A stretch of 64,000 bases of DNA from Planctomycetaceae bacterium (lineage in GTDB: Bacteria; Planctomycetota; Planctomycetia; Planctomycetales; Planctomycetaceae). The position numbers and the translations under genes were made by a program. The stretch spans positions 62,001 to 126,000 of the forward strand of contig JAWKUA010000004.1 of the NCBI GenBank assembly GCA_041398785.1, in the 5' to 3' direction. The notes beneath the pieces are model-generated. The model did not search any database. It was given only the letters and a program-made list of their open reading frames with translations, and was not told where the DNA came from. Positions 18,740 through 27,537 of the stretch are shown piece after piece. Numbering within the stretch: the first letter of the stretch is position 1; each line of letters opens with the position of its first letter.

Positions 18740-21166
18740 GTGAACGTGAATATTGCTCGTATCGCGGTCGTCGTTCTGGCTCTGCCGATCACTGGTTTCG
18801 CACAGCCAAAGGTCAACTTCAACCGGGACGTTCGTCCGATCCTGTCCGATCGGTGCTTTCAGTGTCACGGTCCGAACGAACATGACCGCCAGGCCGATCT
18901 GCGGCTCGACCGCAGCGATGGTACGGACGGCGCACATCGAACGATCGACGGTACTCAGGCCATCAAGCCCGGATCGATCGAAGACAGTGCCCTGTGGCAG
19001 CGCATCACGTCGGACGGCGAAGACGTGATGCCGCCACCGGATTCCAACAAGAAACCGCTGACCGATGCCGAAAAAACCACAATTCGGCGGTGGATTGAAC
19101 AGGGCGCGGAATACGTCGATTTCTGGTCATTTGTTCCACCGCGAGTGCCGCAGTATCCCGACGTCCGCGACGATCGCTGGAACCAACATCCCATTGATCG
19201 CCTGGTCATGCATCGGCTGGAAGAAGAAGGTCTGCAGCCGAAGCCGACCGTCGACCGGCGCACGCTGATTCGTCGGCTGAGTCTCGACCTGACCGGACTT
19301 CCACCAACGCGGAACGAAATCGCGGAGTTCCTCGCCGATGAGTCCGCCGACGCGTATGAACGCCTGGTTGACCATCTGCTGGCAAAGCCGCAGTACGGCG
19401 AACACATGGCCAAGTACTGGCTGGACCTGGTTCGCTTCGCCGACACCAATGGCATTCACCACGACCACTATCGCGACCTGACTCCCTATCGTGACTGGGT
19501 GATTCGCGCATTCAACCAGAACCTGCACTACGACGATTTTGTGAAGTTTCAGCTTGCCGGAGACCTCTATTCGGAACCGACCCGCGACCAGTTGATCGCG
19601 TCCGGGTTTCATCGGCTGCATCTGATTATCGATCGCGGCACAGCTCTGCCCGAAGAAAGCTTCAATCGCAACGTGCTGGACCGCGTTGAATCCGTCGGGA
19701 CGGCCTTTTTCGGTCTGACTGTCCAGTGCGCCGTGTGCCACGATCACAAATACGATCCGGTGACAATGAAGGACTTCTATCAACTGTCGGCATTCTTCAA
19801 CAACATCGATGCCGAACCGGAAACCGGCGGGCGCGAAGGAACTGACTTCAAACGTGGCCTGCAGCCGCCCTACATCAATATCACGACCGCCGAACAGGAC
19901 GCGAAGCTGGCGGAATTCACCGCACGGATCGATGACCTGAACGCTCAAATCGCGAAGCTGAAGCAGCGCACCGCGAACCAGGCGGCGAATTCTTCTCAGG
20001 CCGAAGCCGATCTGAAGGCTGCCGAATCGGAACTACAGGCAGCCAGGGATGCTCAGGAGGAGTTTCTGATGACCGTTCCCGCAGCGATGGTCATGAAGGA
20101 ACGTGCCGAGCCGCGGCCGGCCTACATCCTGATCCGCGGCCAGTACGACAAGCCAGGCCAGCAGGTCGAACGCAACACACCCGCGTTCCTGCCGCCGATG
20201 TCTGCCAGCGGCGAAAACAAGTCGCGGATGGATCTGGCCGAGTGGTTTCTGTCGCCAAATCATCCGCTGACGGCGCGAGTCGCCGTCAACCGGTTCTGGC
20301 AGCAGTTGTTCGGCGTCGGGATCGTGAAAACTTCAGAAGACTTTGGTGCTCAGGGAAGCTGGCCGAGTCATCCCGAACTGCTGGATCATCTGGCCGTTTG
20401 GTTCGTCGAATCCGGCTGGGACGTCAAGGCCCTGATGAAGCACGTGGTCATGTCCGAAACCTACCGGCAATCCTCGTCAGCGACGCCGGAGGAATTCCAG
20501 CGCGACGCCGAAAATCGGCTGCTTGCCCGAGGCTCCCGGTTCCGGCTGGATTCCGAAGTGATTCGCGATCAGATCCTGGCAACCAGCGGTCTGTTGAATC
20601 ACGAACTGTTCGGGAAGAGCGTTAAGCCGCCACAGCCCGCAGGTCTCTGGGAACAGGTCAGCATGCCGAGTTCGTATCCTCGCAGCTACGAGGCGGATAC
20701 CGGTGACCGAATCTATCGCCGCAGCGTTTACACCTTTTGGAAGCGCGGGATGCCGCCGCCGCAGATGACGATTCTGAACGCTCCGACGCGGGAAGCCTGT
20801 ACTGCTCGCCGGGAACGCACGAATACTCCGCTGCAGGCTCTGCTGCTGATGAATGAGCCGCAGTTCCTGAATGCCGCTCGCCATCTGGCATGGTCGACGC
20901 TGCAGGATGGTTCCGCGAGTGACGAAGAACAACTGAACCTGATTTACGAAACGATCACCTCGAAACTGCCTGGCGCCAATCAGTCTCAGCGCCTGCTGAA
21001 GATGGTCGCGGATCTGGAAGACATCTATGCCGATCATCCCGAGCTTGCCGACCAGCTTTGTGACGGCGTCGAGTTGTCTGACGATTTGTCGAAGGCGAGG
21101 CTGTCCGCGTGGACGATGCTGGTCAGTTCAATCTACAACCTTGACATCACGAAGACTCGACAGTGA
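18740..21166 (+). CDS. PSD1 cytochrome c / DUF1549 / DUF1553 protein
   Basis: An exported planctomycete-specific protein of about 808 residues. Start is uncertain: TTG 18713, GTG 18740 or GTG 18746; GAGG at 18731-18734 favours the GTGs, which give a compact signal peptide (NIARIAVVVLALPITGFAQP). The N-terminus is the PSD1 haem-binding domain (DRCFQCHGPNEHDRQADLRLD, one CxxCH). DUF1549 follows (about 140-350, including CAVCHDHKYDPVTMKDFY, a second CxxCH), then a coiled coil (about 390-450) and DUF1553 (about 500-800; LDLAEWF-type stretch, NRFWQQLFG, TPLQALLLMNEPQF). It is normally paired with a DUF1501 protein, as here. Role unproven; periplasmic redox processing of polysaccharides has been suggested. 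Confidence 0.93.
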   Translation: MNVNIARIAVVVLALPITGFAQPKVNFNRDVRPILSDRCFQCHGPNEHDRQADLRLDRSDGTDGAHRTIDGTQAIKPGSIEDSALWQRITSDGEDVMPPPDSNKKPLTDAEKTTIRRWIEQGAEYVDFWSFVPPRVPQYPDVRDDRWNQHPIDRLVMHRLEEEGLQPKPTVDRRTLIRRLSLDLTGLPPTRNEIAEFLADESADAYERLVDHLLAKPQYGEHMAKYWLDLVRFADTNGIHHDHYRDLTPYRDWVIRAFNQNLHYDDFVKFQLAGDLYSEPTRDQLIASGFHRLHLIIDRGTALPEESFNRNVLDRVESVGTAFFGLTVQCAVCHDHKYDPVTMKDFYQLSAFFNNIDAEPETGGREGTDFKRGLQPPYINITTAEQDAKLAEFTARIDDLNAQIAKLKQRTANQAANSSQAEADLKAAESELQAARDAQEEFLMTVPAAMVMKERAEPRPAYILIRGQYDKPGQQVERNTPAFLPPMSASGENKSRMDLAEWFLSPNHPLTARVAVNRFWQQLFGVGIVKTSEDFGAQGSWPSHPELLDHLAVWFVESGWDVKALMKHVVMSETYRQSSSATPEEFQRDAENRLLARGSRFRLDSEVIRDQILATSGLLNHELFGKSVKPPQPAGLWEQVSMPSSYPRSYEADTGDRIYRRSVYTFWKRGMPPPQMTILNAPTREACTARRERTNTPLQALLLMNEPQFLNAARHLAWSTLQDGSASDEEQLNLIYETITSKLPGANQSQRLLKMVADLEDIYADHPELADQLCDGVELSDDLSKARLSAWTMLVSSIYNLDITKTRQ

Positions 21167-21337
21167 TCGTTTCAGAAATGCTTGACGAAGAACTCAGCAG
21201 CGCGTCGTCTCTGCGAGGCGACCGATCGTTTTGAGCCATCAATCTTCCCTGCGAAATCCGCCGGTTTGACCCGGACCGCGACACGGGCAGGCAGGGACGC
21301 ACGCCGGGAATCACCGTTCCCTACGAAAGCCACCGCC

Positions 21338-22777
21338 ATGTACAGCATTTGCGATCCTTACAACCAGCTTCAGGCCCGACGTCAGTTCCTGAAGACTTCC
21401 GGGATGGGTCTGGGCGTCACGGCGCTGGCTTCGCTGTTGCCTCAGAACGCTGCCGCCGCGCATTCGGCCAGTACTCTCACGCCGAAAGCAAAGCAGGTCA
21501 TCTTTCTGTTTATGGCGGGGGCTCCCAGTCAGGTCGATCTGTTTGACTACAAGCCGGACCTGGGGAAGTTGTTCAAGCAGCCGCTGCCGGAAAGTGTCAG
21601 CATGGGGCAGCGAGTCACTGCGATGACGCGAGGCCAGACTCAGCTTGTCGCTCCGTCAATGTTCGGTTTCAAACGCAGCGGCGAAAGTGGAATCTGGGTG
21701 AGCGAACTTCTGCCGCATCTTTCCGAAGTCGCCGACGATCTGTGCATTGTCAATTCGCTGTACACGAATGCGATCAACCATGATCCGGCCAAGACGTTTA
21801 TCTGCACGGGCTCGGAGATTCCCGGCAAGGCCAGCATGGGAGCGTGGCTCAGCTACGGGCTCGGTTCCATGAATCGCGACCTGCCGGACTTCATCGTGCT
21901 GACATCGGCATTCTGGACCGGCGGAACTCGCAACGTTCAGGCACTCTACAGCCGCCTGTGGGGCAGTGGTTTCCTGCCTTCGAAACATCAGGGAGCCGCC
22001 TTTCAGACGTCGGGTGATCCGGTCTTGTTTCTGTCAAATCCGGCCGGGGTGGATCGCAGCGTTCGCCGACGAATGCTGGACGCGCTCGGCCAGGTCAACA
22101 GCGAGCACTTCCAGGAAATCGGCGATCCCGAAATCCAGACCACCGTGGCTCAGCAGGAAATGGCGTTTCGCATGCAGGCGTCGGTTCCCGAGCTGACCGA
22201 CATCTCCGGTGAACCGCAACATATCCTTGACATGTATGGGCCGGAGATTCACAAGAACGGATCGTTCTCCCGGAATTGCCTGCTGGCACGACGAATGGTG
22301 GAACGCGGTGTTCGGTTCACACAGGTGTTTCATCGCGGCTGGGACCACCACAACATTCTGCCTCAGCAACTGCGAGGCCAGTGTTATGACGTCGACCAGC
22401 CGTGTGCCGCACTGCTGACCGATTTGAAGCAGCGAGGCCTGCTGGACGACACGATCATTGTGTTCGCCGGAGAATTCGGTCGCACGGTCTACTGCCAGGG
22501 CAAACTGGAACGCGACGACTACGGCCGCGATCATCACCCGCGCTGTTTCTCGGGGTGGCTGGCGGGAGGCGGCATCCGGGGTGGCCTGATGTACGGCCAG
22601 ACAGACGACTTCAGCTACAACGTCGTCGAAAACCCCGTCGCGATCCGTGACCTGCACGCCACCATTCTGCACCAGCTTGGCATCGATCACAGGAAGCTGA
22701 CATTCCCATTCCAGGGTCTCGACCAGCGCCTGACCGGTGTCGAGCCTTCGAGAATCATCCGCGAAATCCTGACCTGA
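21338..22777 (+). CDS. DUF1501 domain protein, Tat-exported
   Basis: 479 residues; ATG 21338 gives a twin-arginine-like leader (ARRQFLKTSGMGLGVTALASL). DUF1501 is a sulfatase/alkaline-phosphatase-fold family: QVIFLFMAGAPSQVDLFDYKPDL at the front, then MERGVRF-like segment (RRMVERGVRFTQVFHRGWDHH), DDTIIVFAGEFGRTVYCQGK and GRDHHPRCFSGWLAGGGIRGG, then the C-terminal DLHATILHQLGIDH. Paired with the upstream PSD1/DUF1553 gene (171 bp apart), the standard planctomycete pair, thought to work together in the periplasm. The metal-binding pattern is only partly visible, so catalysis is unproven. Confidence 0.93.
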   Translation: MYSICDPYNQLQARRQFLKTSGMGLGVTALASLLPQNAAAAHSASTLTPKAKQVIFLFMAGAPSQVDLFDYKPDLGKLFKQPLPESVSMGQRVTAMTRGQTQLVAPSMFGFKRSGESGIWVSELLPHLSEVADDLCIVNSLYTNAINHDPAKTFICTGSEIPGKASMGAWLSYGLGSMNRDLPDFIVLTSAFWTGGTRNVQALYSRLWGSGFLPSKHQGAAFQTSGDPVLFLSNPAGVDRSVRRRMLDALGQVNSEHFQEIGDPEIQTTVAQQEMAFRMQASVPELTDISGEPQHILDMYGPEIHKNGSFSRNCLLARRMVERGVRFTQVFHRGWDHHNILPQQLRGQCYDVDQPCAALLTDLKQRGLLDDTIIVFAGEFGRTVYCQGKLERDDYGRDHHPRCFSGWLAGGGIRGGLMYGQTDDFSYNVVENPVAIRDLHATILHQLGIDHRKLTFPFQGLDQRLTGVEPSRIIREILT

Positions 22778-22818
22778 GCCTCGAACCGGCATGTGATACC
22801 GGCGCCGCGAACAGGATC

Positions 22819-23748
22819 TCAGGACAGGATGTCGGCTTCTGAAATGTCTCGCTCGGCGAGATATTCCGGGCGCGGGGGCTGGCCGCTGAAGGGGTGGGTC
22901 AGGTGGTTTTCGACGCTGTTGTACACCGCAAACAGGTTCGTTCGCGGTGACGGGCTGAGGTTGCCTGCCGAACCGTGCATCGTGTTGCAGTCAAACAGGA
23001 TCACGGACCCCGCTGTGCCCTTCGGAGCGACAATGCCACCGGCGTCAACAAGTTCCTCAAGCGCTTCCACCGGCGGGACACCATATTGCTGCCGGCGCAG
23101 CGAATGTTCGAAGTGGTTTTCGGGCGTCAATCCGGGACAGCGCACATAACGCCGGTGAGATCCCGGAATCAGCATCAGCGGTCCGTTGAACTCATGACTG
23201 TCGGTCAGCATCAGTGACATGCTGATGGCCCGCATCCGCGGCATGCCATCTTCGACGTGCCAGGTTTCAAAGTCCGAATGCCAGAAGAATTCGCGACCGT
23301 CGAGGGCCGGCTTGTAGTTGATTCGTGACTGGTGAATGTAAACGTCGGAACCAAGCAGCCGGCGAACAGGTCCCAGAATGCGGGCATCTGAAAACACGGA
23401 ATTCATCAGTTCGCTGAGTTGGTGCAGGCGGAAGACGGAACGGACGACGCGGCTGTCGGGTTCGCGAACCAGCCCCGGCTGGCCGTCGGGCCAGTGCTGC
23501 ACGAGTTCCCTGGCTTCGTTCAGCATCCGCTGCACTTCGTCGTCGGCGAACACGTCCGGCAGCACGACAAAGCCGTCGCGGTCGTAGGCTTCCACAAACT
23601 CGGCCGGCAGTTCGGATCGGGACGAACCCCAGACAACGGGGTCGGCGCGGTCAGCGATCTCCATCGTGTTGCCGTACCGCGATGCGTAAGGATCAGTGAG
23701 AGAGTTGGAAGTCTTGAATTCGGCGGATTGCGATTCGACGGCAGTCAT
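22819..23748 (-). CDS. ectD: Ectoine hydroxylase
   Basis: Fe(II)/2-oxoglutarate-dependent dioxygenase that turns ectoine into 5-hydroxyectoine. 309 residues, as expected. The iron ligands are visible as FFWHSDFETWHVEDGMPRM (HxD) and NTMHGSAGN (distal His); 2-oxoglutarate contact from SPRTNLFAVYNS (Arg). The stretch IHQSRINYKPALDGREFFWHSDFE is the EctD signature. Last gene of ectA-ectB-ectC-ectD on the minus strand, 98 nt after ectC. Its presence predicts hydroxyectoine, a better desiccation and heat protectant than ectoine. Confidence 0.95.
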   Translation of the reverse strand: MTAVESQSAEFKTSNSLTDPYASRYGNTMEIADRADPVVWGSSRSELPAEFVEAYDRDGFVVLPDVFADDEVQRMLNEARELVQHWPDGQPGLVREPDSRVVRSVFRLHQLSELMNSVFSDARILGPVRRLLGSDVYIHQSRINYKPALDGREFFWHSDFETWHVEDGMPRMRAISMSLMLTDSHEFNGPLMLIPGSHRRYVRCPGLTPENHFEHSLRRQQYGVPPVEALEELVDAGGIVAPKGTAGSVILFDCNTMHGSAGNLSPSPRTNLFAVYNSVENHLTHPFSGQPPRPEYLAERDISEADILS

Positions 23749-23846
23749 GGCGGCATCCTGTTATTCGGGCAGCGAAGTTGTCAATCACTGCGGGGCTTTG
23801 TAGTCGGTAAGGTGAAAGCAGCGGCGCGGGACGTGTCAGGATTCGG

Positions 23847-24230
23847 TCATTCGACGAGCGGATAGGCTCCGTTTTCGTCGTGCGTTTCGGTCCCGACCAC
23901 TGGCGGATTGAAGACGCACACCATTCGCAATTGTGTGACGGCGTGCAACTCGTGCTGTTCATGTTCGGAAAGCGCGTACATGGTGCCGGGTTTGATCGCG
24001 TATTCCTGATCGTTGTCGAGATCGCGCAGTTTTCCGGTACCTTCAATGCAGTACACGGCTTCCAGGTGGTTGGTGTACTTCATGCAGGTTGTTGTTCCGG
24101 CCTTCAGCGTTGTGTCGTGCAGCGAGAAACCCATGCCGTCGCGCTTCAGCAGCAGTCGACAGCTTGACCAGTTTTCGGTTTCGACTTCCCGCTCGGTCAG
24201 CAGGACGTCTTCCAGGGTACGTACAATCAT
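23847..24230 (-). CDS. ectC: L-ectoine synthase
   Basis: Closes N-gamma-acetyl-L-2,4-diaminobutyrate to ectoine with loss of water. 127-residue single-cupin protein, the family's normal size. Visible cupin pattern: LHDTTLKAGTTTCMKYTNHLEAVYCIEGTGKL (metal ligands Glu/Tyr/His expected here) followed by IKPGTMYALSEHEQHEL. Start ATG 24230 with GGAG upstream. Located between ectB (92 nt upstream) and ectD. EctC is the diagnostic enzyme of the pathway, so the organism should make ectoine, provided the other genes are expressed. Confidence 0.96.
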   Translation of the reverse strand: MIVRTLEDVLLTEREVETENWSSCRLLLKRDGMGFSLHDTTLKAGTTTCMKYTNHLEAVYCIEGTGKLRDLDNDQEYAIKPGTMYALSEHEQHELHAVTQLRMVCVFNPPVVGTETHDENGAYPLVE

Positions 24231-24322
24231 TTCAGTCAGGGCTCCGGGGCGTTGGATGGATGCAGGTGAGGAAACGGAACTCGCGCGTCTCGGGGACGGG
24301 CATGCGCTGGGTCGCGGATCAG

Positions 24323-25591
24323 CTATTTCCCGGATGCAACCAGATCGCGAGACGAAACGGCGGCGACGGATTCACGGATGATGTCCAATCCGGCGTTCAG
24401 GTCGTCCTCGGAAATGTTCAGCGGGGGCAGCAGTTTCAGCACTTCATCCGCGGGTCCGGATGTTTCGACGATCAGGCCGCGACGAAATGCTTCACGGGAA
24501 ATCAGCGAGGCCAGATCGGAATCCGGAAACTCAACCCCCTGGATCATGCCGCGACCGCGAGCGTCAGCATCGTGTTCATCCGCCAGATTCAGCAGACAGT
24601 CGCGAATGATCGCTGCGTTGCTCAGAACCGCCTGCGTCATGGAATCGCCGACCCAGAAGGTCTCCAGCGCCGCGCGGGCAGTGACGAAGGCCGCGTTGTG
24701 TCCGCGGAACGTGCCGTTGTGTTCTCCGGGGTCAAAGACATCCAGTTCGGGTTTCATCAGCGTCACGGCCAGCGGCAGTCCGAAACCGGAGAGTGACTTC
24801 GACAGGCACACGATATCCGGCTGGATGTCGAAACTTTCGAAGCTGAAGAACGGACCGGTGCGGCCGCAGCCAACCTGAATATCGTCGACGATCAGCAGCA
24901 CACCAAACCTCGCTGCCACTTCAGCGAGTTGCCGCAGCCAGGTGCGTGATGCGACATTGACGCCGCCTTCCGCCTGAAGTGTTTCCACGATGAAAGCCGC
25001 CGGCAGATCCAGACCGCTGCTGGAATCTTCCAGAAAGCGTTCCAGCGAGCTGATCGTATCAGCGTCAGTGCCGTGGTATCCGCAGTAGGGAAAGTGAGTC
25101 ACGTTATTCAGCGGTACTCCCGCTCCGGCTCGTTTGCTGCCATTGCCCGTCAGCGCCAGTGACCCCAGAGTCATCCCGTGGAATCCGTTGGTGAATGAAA
25201 CCACGTTGTGCCGACCGGTGAATTTGCGAGCCAGCTTCAAAGCCGCTTCGACCGCATTGGTTCCGGTCGGCCCCGGAAACATCACCTTGTAGTCCATGTC
25301 GCGAGGCTGCAGGATGATCTTTTCAAACGAACTCAGAAAGTCGCGTTTGGCCGACGTGTACATGTCCAGCGAATGCATCACGCCGTTGCATTTCAGGTAT
25401 TGCAGCAATTCCATCTTCAGGACAGGATGGTTGTGCCCGTAGTTCAGCGCGCCGGCTCCGGCGAAGAAGTCGATGAATTCCTGCCCGTCTTCGTCCACCA
25501 GCCAGGAACCCGATGCCGTCTGGAAGACTGTCGGAAAACTGCGGCAGTAGCCTCTGACTTCCGATTCGCGTCGTTCGAAGATGTCCGTCAT
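24323..25591 (-). CDS. ectB: L-2,4-diaminobutyrate transaminase
   Basis: PLP-dependent class III aminotransferase that makes 2,4-diaminobutyrate from aspartate semialdehyde and glutamate. The frame stays open upstream to 25882, overlapping ectA, but ATG 25591 with AGGAG just before it gives the standard N-terminus (MTDIFERRESEVRGYCRSFP) and 422 residues. Visible: PGPTGTNAVEAALKLAR, HGMTLGSLALTGN, LLIVDDIQVGCGRTGPFFSF and the PLP-lysine region DIVCLSKSLSGFGLP. Second gene of the ect operon, 160 nt after ectA. No dedicated aspartokinase (ask_ect) is seen beside it. Confidence 0.95.
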   Translation of the reverse strand: MTDIFERRESEVRGYCRSFPTVFQTASGSWLVDEDGQEFIDFFAGAGALNYGHNHPVLKMELLQYLKCNGVMHSLDMYTSAKRDFLSSFEKIILQPRDMDYKVMFPGPTGTNAVEAALKLARKFTGRHNVVSFTNGFHGMTLGSLALTGNGSKRAGAGVPLNNVTHFPYCGYHGTDADTISSLERFLEDSSSGLDLPAAFIVETLQAEGGVNVASRTWLRQLAEVAARFGVLLIVDDIQVGCGRTGPFFSFESFDIQPDIVCLSKSLSGFGLPLAVTLMKPELDVFDPGEHNGTFRGHNAAFVTARAALETFWVGDSMTQAVLSNAAIIRDCLLNLADEHDADARGRGMIQGVEFPDSDLASLISREAFRRGLIVETSGPADEVLKLLPPLNISEDDLNAGLDIIRESVAAVSSRDLVASGK

Positions 25592-25751
25592 GTCGTCCTG
25601 CTCCTGAAGTATCGTCTGAATGAAAAGTTGCTGGTTGTTGAAGGTGAAAGTCAAATCGCCCGCCGCCGGCTGCAGACTGCCGCAATCGTCCGGACGTTCG
25701 CGACGTTGCGGCGCGTGTCGCTGTGCAATACCGCGGCAGCGCTGACGGGTA

Positions 25752-26456
25752 TCAATCCGGAACGCCGCCCGCACAGGACTGAGCCTGCTCTTCGCACGCG
25801 AAGGTGTCGCCTTCCCTGACTTCGGACGGTTTATTGGTTTGCCGTGGACGTGCCGACCGCATGGCCGACGCGCGAGCGGCATCCGGCTGAGTCAGCGTAA
25901 AGGGCCCGATTCGAATTCCGGGTTCTGCTTCGTGAGCACCTTCCGCCGATGGAAAACATTCGGCCGGGAATCCATCAGTTGGCTTCAACACCGTGCCAAA
26001 CCGATTTGCCAAAGCGTCAAACGTCCGGCGAGAGGCGATATTGGATTCGCTGATGGTTGCTTCGACGTAGCGAATTCCGCTGCGAATGAGAGGGGGCAGC
26101 AGGAAGTCCAGAAGTCCGCCGGCGATTCCCTGTCGCTGAGCACTGCGGGCGACTCCAAGTTGCCAGACGAACAAAGTATCGCTGCGATCCGGCAATCGAA
26201 AGGCCGTCACGAAGCCGACAATCTGACTGCTGCGTTCGGCCACCGCGCACGTGGCAGCGAAGTTTCTGCACAGCAGCAGATACAGATAGAGGGAGTTGCA
26301 GTCCAGGATTCCGGATTCGCGCACCAGCCGAAGAATGGCGCTCGCGTCAGTAACGCATGGCTGCCGGAACTGGACTGTTGCTGGCTCACTCGTAGCCGCG
26401 GAACTCACGAAACTATCACTCGCCGAAGTGGGTATCCTGCTCATTGCGTCGTGCAT
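25752..26456 (-). CDS. ectA: L-2,4-diaminobutyrate N-gamma-acetyltransferase
   Basis: GNAT acetyltransferase that acetylates diaminobutyrate from acetyl-CoA. The signature at the substrate end is SGILDCNSLYLYLLLCRNFA; the acetyl-CoA loop is GVARSAQRQGIAGGLLDFL, and VEATISESNIASRRTFDALA follows. The start is uncertain: ATG 26477, 26456 or 26444 are in frame, none with a good ribosome-binding site. A 30-40 residue low-similarity tail (from about RASAMRSARPRQTN) makes it longer than typical EctA (170-190 residues). First gene of ectABCD; promoter proposed at 26529-26556. Confidence 0.92.
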   Translation of the reverse strand: MHDAMSRIPTSASDSFVSSAATSEPATVQFRQPCVTDASAILRLVRESGILDCNSLYLYLLLCRNFAATCAVAERSSQIVGFVTAFRLPDRSDTLFVWQLGVARSAQRQGIAGGLLDFLLPPLIRSGIRYVEATISESNIASRRTFDALANRFGTVLKPTDGFPAECFPSAEGAHEAEPGIRIGPFTLTQPDAARASAMRSARPRQTNKPSEVREGDTFACEEQAQSCAGGVPD

Positions 26457-26528
26457 TGATTTCGCAGGCGGTCGCATCGAGTCGGCCGTTCTGCTAACGT
26501 GCAGGAAGAACGGTTGCTGTTCCGACTA

Positions 26529-26556
26529 CCATATTGGTGCAGACTCAGATCTCAAC
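26529..26556 (-). promoter_or_regulatory. Candidate sigma70-type promoter of ectABCD
   Basis: On the minus strand TTGAGA (-35, 26556-26551), a 16-bp spacer and TATGGT (-10, 26534-26529) precede ectA, with about 65-70 nt of leader. Five of six and four of six consensus matches. Planctomycete promoters are poorly known, so this is only a candidate. Confidence 0.4.
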
Positions 26557-26643
26557 CCCGATTCGCGGATTGCTTTCCATTTCGATCCGGCCGACTGATT
26601 CCAACTGACGTTTCAGTAACGGTTTATGTGAATCCTGATGTTT

Positions 26644-26661
26644 CTCTGAGAACTCTGAGAA
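26644..26661. repeat. Tandem 9-bp direct repeat in ect/TRAP intergenic region
   Basis: CTCTGAGAA occurs twice with no gap (26644-26652, 26653-26661) in the 417-440 bp divergent region between ectA and the TRAP transporter. Tandem half-sites are common activator-binding layouts; a shared osmotic regulator is possible. Confidence 0.45.
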
Positions 26662-26745
26662 GCTGTTGAATTCGCGCGAGTGAGCGCATCCGATTCCGCG
26701 TTCGCGGCATGCGACGCAGGCCGCGGACATTGCAAACGTGTTCCG

Positions 26746-26757
26746 TTCACGTGTGAA
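26746..26757. promoter_or_regulatory. Candidate operator palindrome TTCAC-GT-GTGAA
   Basis: Perfect 5-bp inverted repeat with a 2-bp spacer, about 140 bp before the dctQ start and 290 bp before ectA. The remainder of this divergent region (26457-26894) contains no gene I can support. Confidence 0.35.
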
Positions 26758-26894
26758 GTCGTGTGATTTTCGCGTGACTGTGCGTGGACAAGTCGAACCG
26801 ACGCCGCGACAGACTGGTCGTGGCGTTCGAACCCGCCGGACACCGGAAGCCTCCCTGCATGAGGGAGTACTTCGAGACAGAACAGGATACGGCG

Positions 26895-27425
26895 ATGCAG
26901 CGTTGTTTTCAGATCGTCCGTCGAACCGAAGAAATCCTGCTGGCGTGGTCAGTGCTGCTGATCGCCGGACTGACGATCGCCAACGTCGCGACTCGAGCCG
27001 TGTCGGGTGACAGCCTGGCGTTCACCGGCGAGCTCTCGCAGTTTCTGATCATCGTGGTTACGTTTGTCGGACTCAGTTACGCGGCGGGTCGAGGCCGGCA
27101 TATCCGCATGACGGCGATCTGCGATCAACTTTCGCCGCGGTATCGCAAACTTCTGATCGTCATCAGCTCGCTGATGACGGCGGCGTTGTTGTCAGTCCTT
27201 GCGTGGTGTTCGCTGGAATACATCGCCACGGTGCGGTTTCTGGAATCCGTTTCGCCGGTGCTGCGAGTGCCGCTGCATCTGGTCTATCTGGTGGTCCCGC
27301 TGGGGCTGATTCTGTCCGCGGTTCAGTACGCGCTGGCCGTGGTTCGCAATGTGACTTCGCCGGGCGTGTACCTGTCGTATGAAGTCGCTGACGAGTACGA
27401 AGAACCGGTTGTCGGCGAAGTCTGA
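26895..27425 (+). CDS. TRAP transporter small permease (DctQ type)
   Basis: 176 residues from ATG 26895 (AGGA 7-8 nt upstream). Four hydrophobic helices as in DctQ proteins: LAWSVLLIAGLTIANVATR, LSQFLIIVVTFVGLSYAAG, LLIVISSLMTAALLSVLAW and LHLVYLVVPLGLILSAVQY. The RGRHIRMTAI stretch after helix 2 is the family signature. First of a Q-M-P set on the plus strand, divergent from ectABCD, so uptake of ectoine/hydroxyectoine (TeaABC/UehABC type) is the best guess; C4-dicarboxylates or other organic acids remain possible. Confidence 0.88.
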   Translation: MQRCFQIVRRTEEILLAWSVLLIAGLTIANVATRAVSGDSLAFTGELSQFLIIVVTFVGLSYAAGRGRHIRMTAICDQLSPRYRKLLIVISSLMTAALLSVLAWCSLEYIATVRFLESVSPVLRVPLHLVYLVVPLGLILSAVQYALAVVRNVTSPGVYLSYEVADEYEEPVVGEV

Positions 27426-27537
27426 ACGCCGCGCGGCCGCCTTGAGTCGCGCAGCTGCGCGGCGCACATTCGCGCGGTGAGCATGAATGCGGCCGGCACC
27501 GGGTTCTTCCGCAGGGAATTGGGAATCGACGGTTGTT

